DNA from: Pseudomonadota bacterium
Lineage (GTDB): Bacteria; Pseudomonadota; Alphaproteobacteria; Rhizobiales; Kaistiaceae
Assembly (NCBI GenBank): GCA_023391905.1
Contig: JAEWAD010000142.1
Location: 1-17,555 of the forward strand
DNA: 17,555 bases
Direction: 5' to 3'
Below, in pieces: positions 15,272-17,555 of the stretch (positions are counted from its first letter, which is position 1; every line of letters starts with the position of its first letter). The translations under genes were made by a program, and so were the position numbers. The notes under the pieces are model-generated. The model was not told the DNA's origin. It made no database searches and saw only the letters and a list, made by a program, of their open reading frames with translations.

Positions 15272-16300
15272 TCAGCCCGCGAGCCACGCCCAGAGCAGCG
15301 CCGTCTGCAGCACGGTCAGGACCGCCAGCGCCACGATCGCGCGGCGGGTGCGCCGACGCTCCAGCGTCATCTGCGCTTCGAGCCGGCGCAGCGCGGTTTC
15401 GGTGGCGATCTCTGTCGCGGCGGTGTCGCGCCGCCAGGCGCCGATCAGCGCCATCAGCTCGGCGCGGTCGAGCTGCGCCGTCCAGGCGTCGTCGAGCGCG
15501 AGCAGGGCTCGGTCGCCCTCGGTTTCCAGCCGCGCGTTCCAGGGCTTCTTGGCGGTGTAGTGGACGATGCGCGCCGTCCTGGCGGCTCCCGGCATGATCG
15601 GCTCGTAGGTTCGGAGGTAATTGTCGCGGGCCGGCAGCCAGATCGCCGGCGCACCGAGGAAGGCGTTCAGAAGGCCCTGGTCGCCGCCGTCGAAGGAAGG
15701 GAGCGCCGGCAGCGCCTCGAACAGCGCCGCGCGGGTCGCCGTATCGGGCGAGAGCGCGAAGACGCCGGAATTGAACACCGGCGCCGGCTGGTCGCAGAGC
15801 AGGTCGGGCGCCGCGGCGAAGCCGGCGCCGTCGAAAAGGTCGTCGATCGGCGCCCGCACCAGGCAGTCGCCGTCGAGATGGACGAGCCGGTCGGCGGAAA
15901 CGAAGCTGAACGCCCAGAGCTTGGTCAGCGTGCGCCGGAAGCGCAGCGCCCCGCTCGCCTCCAGGTCGGGCTTGACGATCTCGGGCACGGCGACGACGGC
16001 GAGGCGGTCGGCTGCAAGATCGGGTTTCCAGCCGGCGGCGGCCAGCACGAGGATCGGCAGCTCCGAGACGGCGCGCAGCGAGCGGACGAGCGCGGCGACG
16101 CCGGGCGCGTATTCCGCCGTCGCGACGACGAGGTAGAACACGCGGCGCCCGTTCCGGCGGGCATCCGCGCCGAGGCCGTCGAGCCAGGCGGTGGCGGTGC
16201 GGTCGAGCCGCGCGGCGAAGGCGAGCAGCGCCGCCTTGTCGCGGGCGTCGATCGCCTCCGGCACGTCGTCGGCGACGAGCGCGAGAGGCTCAGCCCCCAT
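15272..16300 (-). CDS. GT8-like glycosyltransferase with a C-terminal membrane anchor
   Basis: A 342-residue protein. From residue 53 it shows a GT-A fold of the GT8/glycogenin kind: VFYLVVATAEYAPGVAALVRSLR, KLWAFSFVSADRLVHLDGDCLV with the metal-binding D143-x-D145, FNSGVFALSP (176-185), DQGLLNAFL (207-215) and HYTAKKPW (247-254). The last helix, about residues 320-341, is strongly hydrophobic and preceded by ERRRTRR, so the enzyme is probably tail-anchored with its catalytic part in the cytoplasm. Sugar donor and acceptor are unknown. Its ATG overlaps the end of the FNR gene by 11 bases, so the two are translated from one transcript. Placement behind an oxidoreductase pair rather than in a polysaccharide cluster is unusual. 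Confidence 0.83.
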   Translation of the reverse strand: MGAEPLALVADDVPEAIDARDKAALLAFAARLDRTATAWLDGLGADARRNGRRVFYLVVATAEYAPGVAALVRSLRAVSELPILVLAAAGWKPDLAADRLAVVAVPEIVKPDLEASGALRFRRTLTKLWAFSFVSADRLVHLDGDCLVRAPIDDLFDGAGFAAAPDLLCDQPAPVFNSGVFALSPDTATRAALFEALPALPSFDGGDQGLLNAFLGAPAIWLPARDNYLRTYEPIMPGAARTARIVHYTAKKPWNARLETEGDRALLALDDAWTAQLDRAELMALIGAWRRDTAATEIATETALRRLEAQMTLERRRTRRAIVALAVLTVLQTALLWAWLAG

Positions 16301-17054
16301 AGCGTTCCGCCTTGATGCTGGCGAAGGGGAGGCCGGCCGAAAGCGCGAGATCGGCGGCGGCGCCGACGAAGGGCGTCGCGCCGCAGAGGAAGCTCGTCTT
16401 CGGCGTTGCAGGGAGGCTGGCGAGCGCCGCCTGGATCAGCGCGGCGTCGATGCGGCCATGCCGGATGCCGGGCGTGCGCGGCGCTTCGCGCGTCACCGTC
16501 GCGAACAGGTGGAAATGCGGCTCGTCGCGGTCGCGGCGCAGCAGTTCGTCGCGCCAGATCAGCTCGTCCTCAGTCCGCGCCGACAGGATCAGCGCGGCCG
16601 GGATGTCGGGCGCCACTTCGGCCCGGTGGCGCAGCATCGCCATCAGCGGCACCAGCCCCGATCCGCCGCCGATCAGCAGCAGCGGCCCGCCGTCCTCGGC
16701 GCGCCAGACGAAATGGCCGCCGATAGGGCCGCGGATCTCGATCGTGTCGCCGATTTCGACCACCTCGTGGAAGAAGGGCGACACCTCGCCGTCGTCGATC
16801 AGGTCGATGGCGAGGTCGAACGTGCCGGTCGCGTCGGGCGCCGAGGCGATCGAGTAGCTGCGCTCGGCCTGGTAGCCGTCCGGCGCGGTGAGGCGCAGGT
16901 CGACGTGCTGGCCGGCGGTGAAGCCGTGCCAGTCCCCAGGCCGGAAGGTGAAGATCTTCACGCGCGGCGTGGCGCGGGTGATGGCGGTGATCGTCGCCGC
17001 CTGCCAGAGCAGGCGGTCGGGCTGCGGCGCGACGAGGGGCGGGACGTTGGGCAT
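16290..17054 (-). CDS. FNR-type FAD/NAD(P)H oxidoreductase
   Basis: A 254-residue flavin reductase of the ferredoxin-NADP reductase family. The FAD-binding domain carries RSYS (65-68, followed by IAS) and IEIRGPIGGHFVW; the NAD(P)-binding domain carries IGGGSGLVPLMAML (128-141) and FLCGATPFVGAAADLAL near the C-terminus. There is no C-terminal 2Fe-2S ferredoxin domain, so it needs a separate electron partner. It lies 39 bases downstream of the SuoX-like gene, suggesting that the two form an electron-transfer pair. ATG 17054 has no obvious purine-rich binding site, but no better in-frame start is nearby. Confidence 0.92.
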   Translation of the reverse strand: MPNVPPLVAPQPDRLLWQAATITAITRATPRVKIFTFRPGDWHGFTAGQHVDLRLTAPDGYQAERSYSIASAPDATGTFDLAIDLIDDGEVSPFFHEVVEIGDTIEIRGPIGGHFVWRAEDGGPLLLIGGGSGLVPLMAMLRHRAEVAPDIPAALILSARTEDELIWRDELLRRDRDEPHFHLFATVTREAPRTPGIRHGRIDAALIQAALASLPATPKTSFLCGATPFVGAAADLALSAGLPFASIKAERYGG

Positions 17055-17093
17055 GGCAGAGATGTGAGGAGCGAGGGGAGGGGGCGGGCGGTC

Positions 17094-17555
17094 TCAGTCG
17101 CCCGTGAAGCGCTGCTCTTGCCACGGATCGCCGCGCATGTGGTAGCCCCTGAGCTCCCAGAAGCCGGCTTCGTCGCGATTGGTGAACTGCAGCCCGTTCA
17201 CCCATTTGGCCGATTTCCAGAAATAGAGATGCGGCACCAGCAGCCGCGCCGGCCCACCATGGTCCGGCGAGATCGGCTGGCCCTCGAAATGGGTCGCGAT
17301 CATCGCCTTGCCGTTCACCAGATCGTCGGTCGGCACATTGGTCGAATAGCCGTCATAGGCATGGGCGAGGGTGAAGGGGCTCGGCGCCGCGATGCCGGCC
17401 TCGGCCAGGATGTCGTCGATGGTGACGCCCGACCAGGCGGTGTTGAACTTCGACCACTTCGTCACGCAGTGGATGTCGCGGGTGAGCTTGGTGCGGGGGA
17501 GCTGGTTGAATTCGTCAAAGCTCCAGCTCGCGACCGGGCGCACGCCGTCCTTGAC
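17094..17555 (-). CDS. SuoX/YedY-like molybdopterin oxidoreductase, 5' end outside window
   Basis: The reading frame is open to the right edge (VKDGVRPVASWSFDEFNQLP), so the N-terminus is missing; 153 codons are visible before the stop at 17094. TRDIHCVTKWSKFNTAWSGV holds the conserved cysteine (codon 17466-17468) that ligates molybdenum in the sulfite oxidase fold. AYDGYSTNVP, PDHGGPARLLVPHLYFWKSAKWV and the terminal EAGFWELRGYHMRGDPWQEQRF are typical of the short 'sulfite oxidase-like oxidoreductase' group found in bacteria. Substrate is unknown. It is the first visible gene of a leftward transcript with the FNR and glycosyltransferase genes. Confidence 0.92.
   Translation of the reverse strand, partial: VKDGVRPVASWSFDEFNQLPRTKLTRDIHCVTKWSKFNTAWSGVTIDDILAEAGIAAPSPFTLAHAYDGYSTNVPTDDLVNGKAMIATHFEGQPISPDHGGPARLLVPHLYFWKSAKWVNGLQFTNRDEAGFWELRGYHMRGDPWQEQRFTGD

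Overview
The window is high-GC DNA with alphaproteobacterial character, most likely Hyphomicrobiales (inferred from gene content: nth next to a DUF2244 gene, a PfkB/adenosine kinase-like gene, EI24/CysZ-like and DUF2214 membrane proteins, and a SuoX-like/FNR pair). It has two parts that meet at a tRNA-Leu(CAG) gene at 10181-10265.

Positions 1 to about 10180 look like the tRNA-proximal end of an integrated genomic island. Next to the 3' end of the tRNA lies a DUF6538-type tyrosine recombinase, read leftward and interrupted by an in-frame amber codon at 9714-9716. Beyond it is a compact leftward operon of four genes: a BPTD_3080-like (type III Res-like) helicase-nuclease, a DUF262/HNH nuclease of the GmrSD/SspE/BrxU type coupled to it by an ATGA overlap, a 112-residue protein made of four 20-residue repeats, and a large beta-class DNA methyltransferase that is still open at the left edge. 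This is an anti-phage restriction-modification island carrying an extra nuclease and an extra repeat protein. Base composition is visibly lower in GC than the right half. The target-recognition part of the methyltransferase is lower still, near 52% GC by hand count. The far end of the island is outside the window.

Positions 10181 to 17555 look like core chromosome: tRNA-Leu with a near-consensus sigma70 promoter; a PfkB-family kinase (leftward); an EI24/CysZ-like and a DUF2214 membrane protein (rightward); a stretch of dispersed palindromic elements; endonuclease III (leftward) divergent from a DUF2244 gene (rightward); an atypical SDR (rightward); and a leftward cluster of a SuoX/YedY-like molybdopterin oxidoreductase (5' end beyond the window), an FNR-type flavin reductase and a tail-anchored GT8-like glycosyltransferase.

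The most interesting part is the four-gene defence operon, especially the small repeat protein between the DUF262 nuclease and the methyltransferase. Other points worth checking are the amber-interrupted integrase with a possible hairpin over its ribosome binding site, the probably exchanged recognition domain of the methyltransferase, and a 17-bp tandem duplication at the start of the EI24 gene that creates a five-codon leader ending in TGATG.
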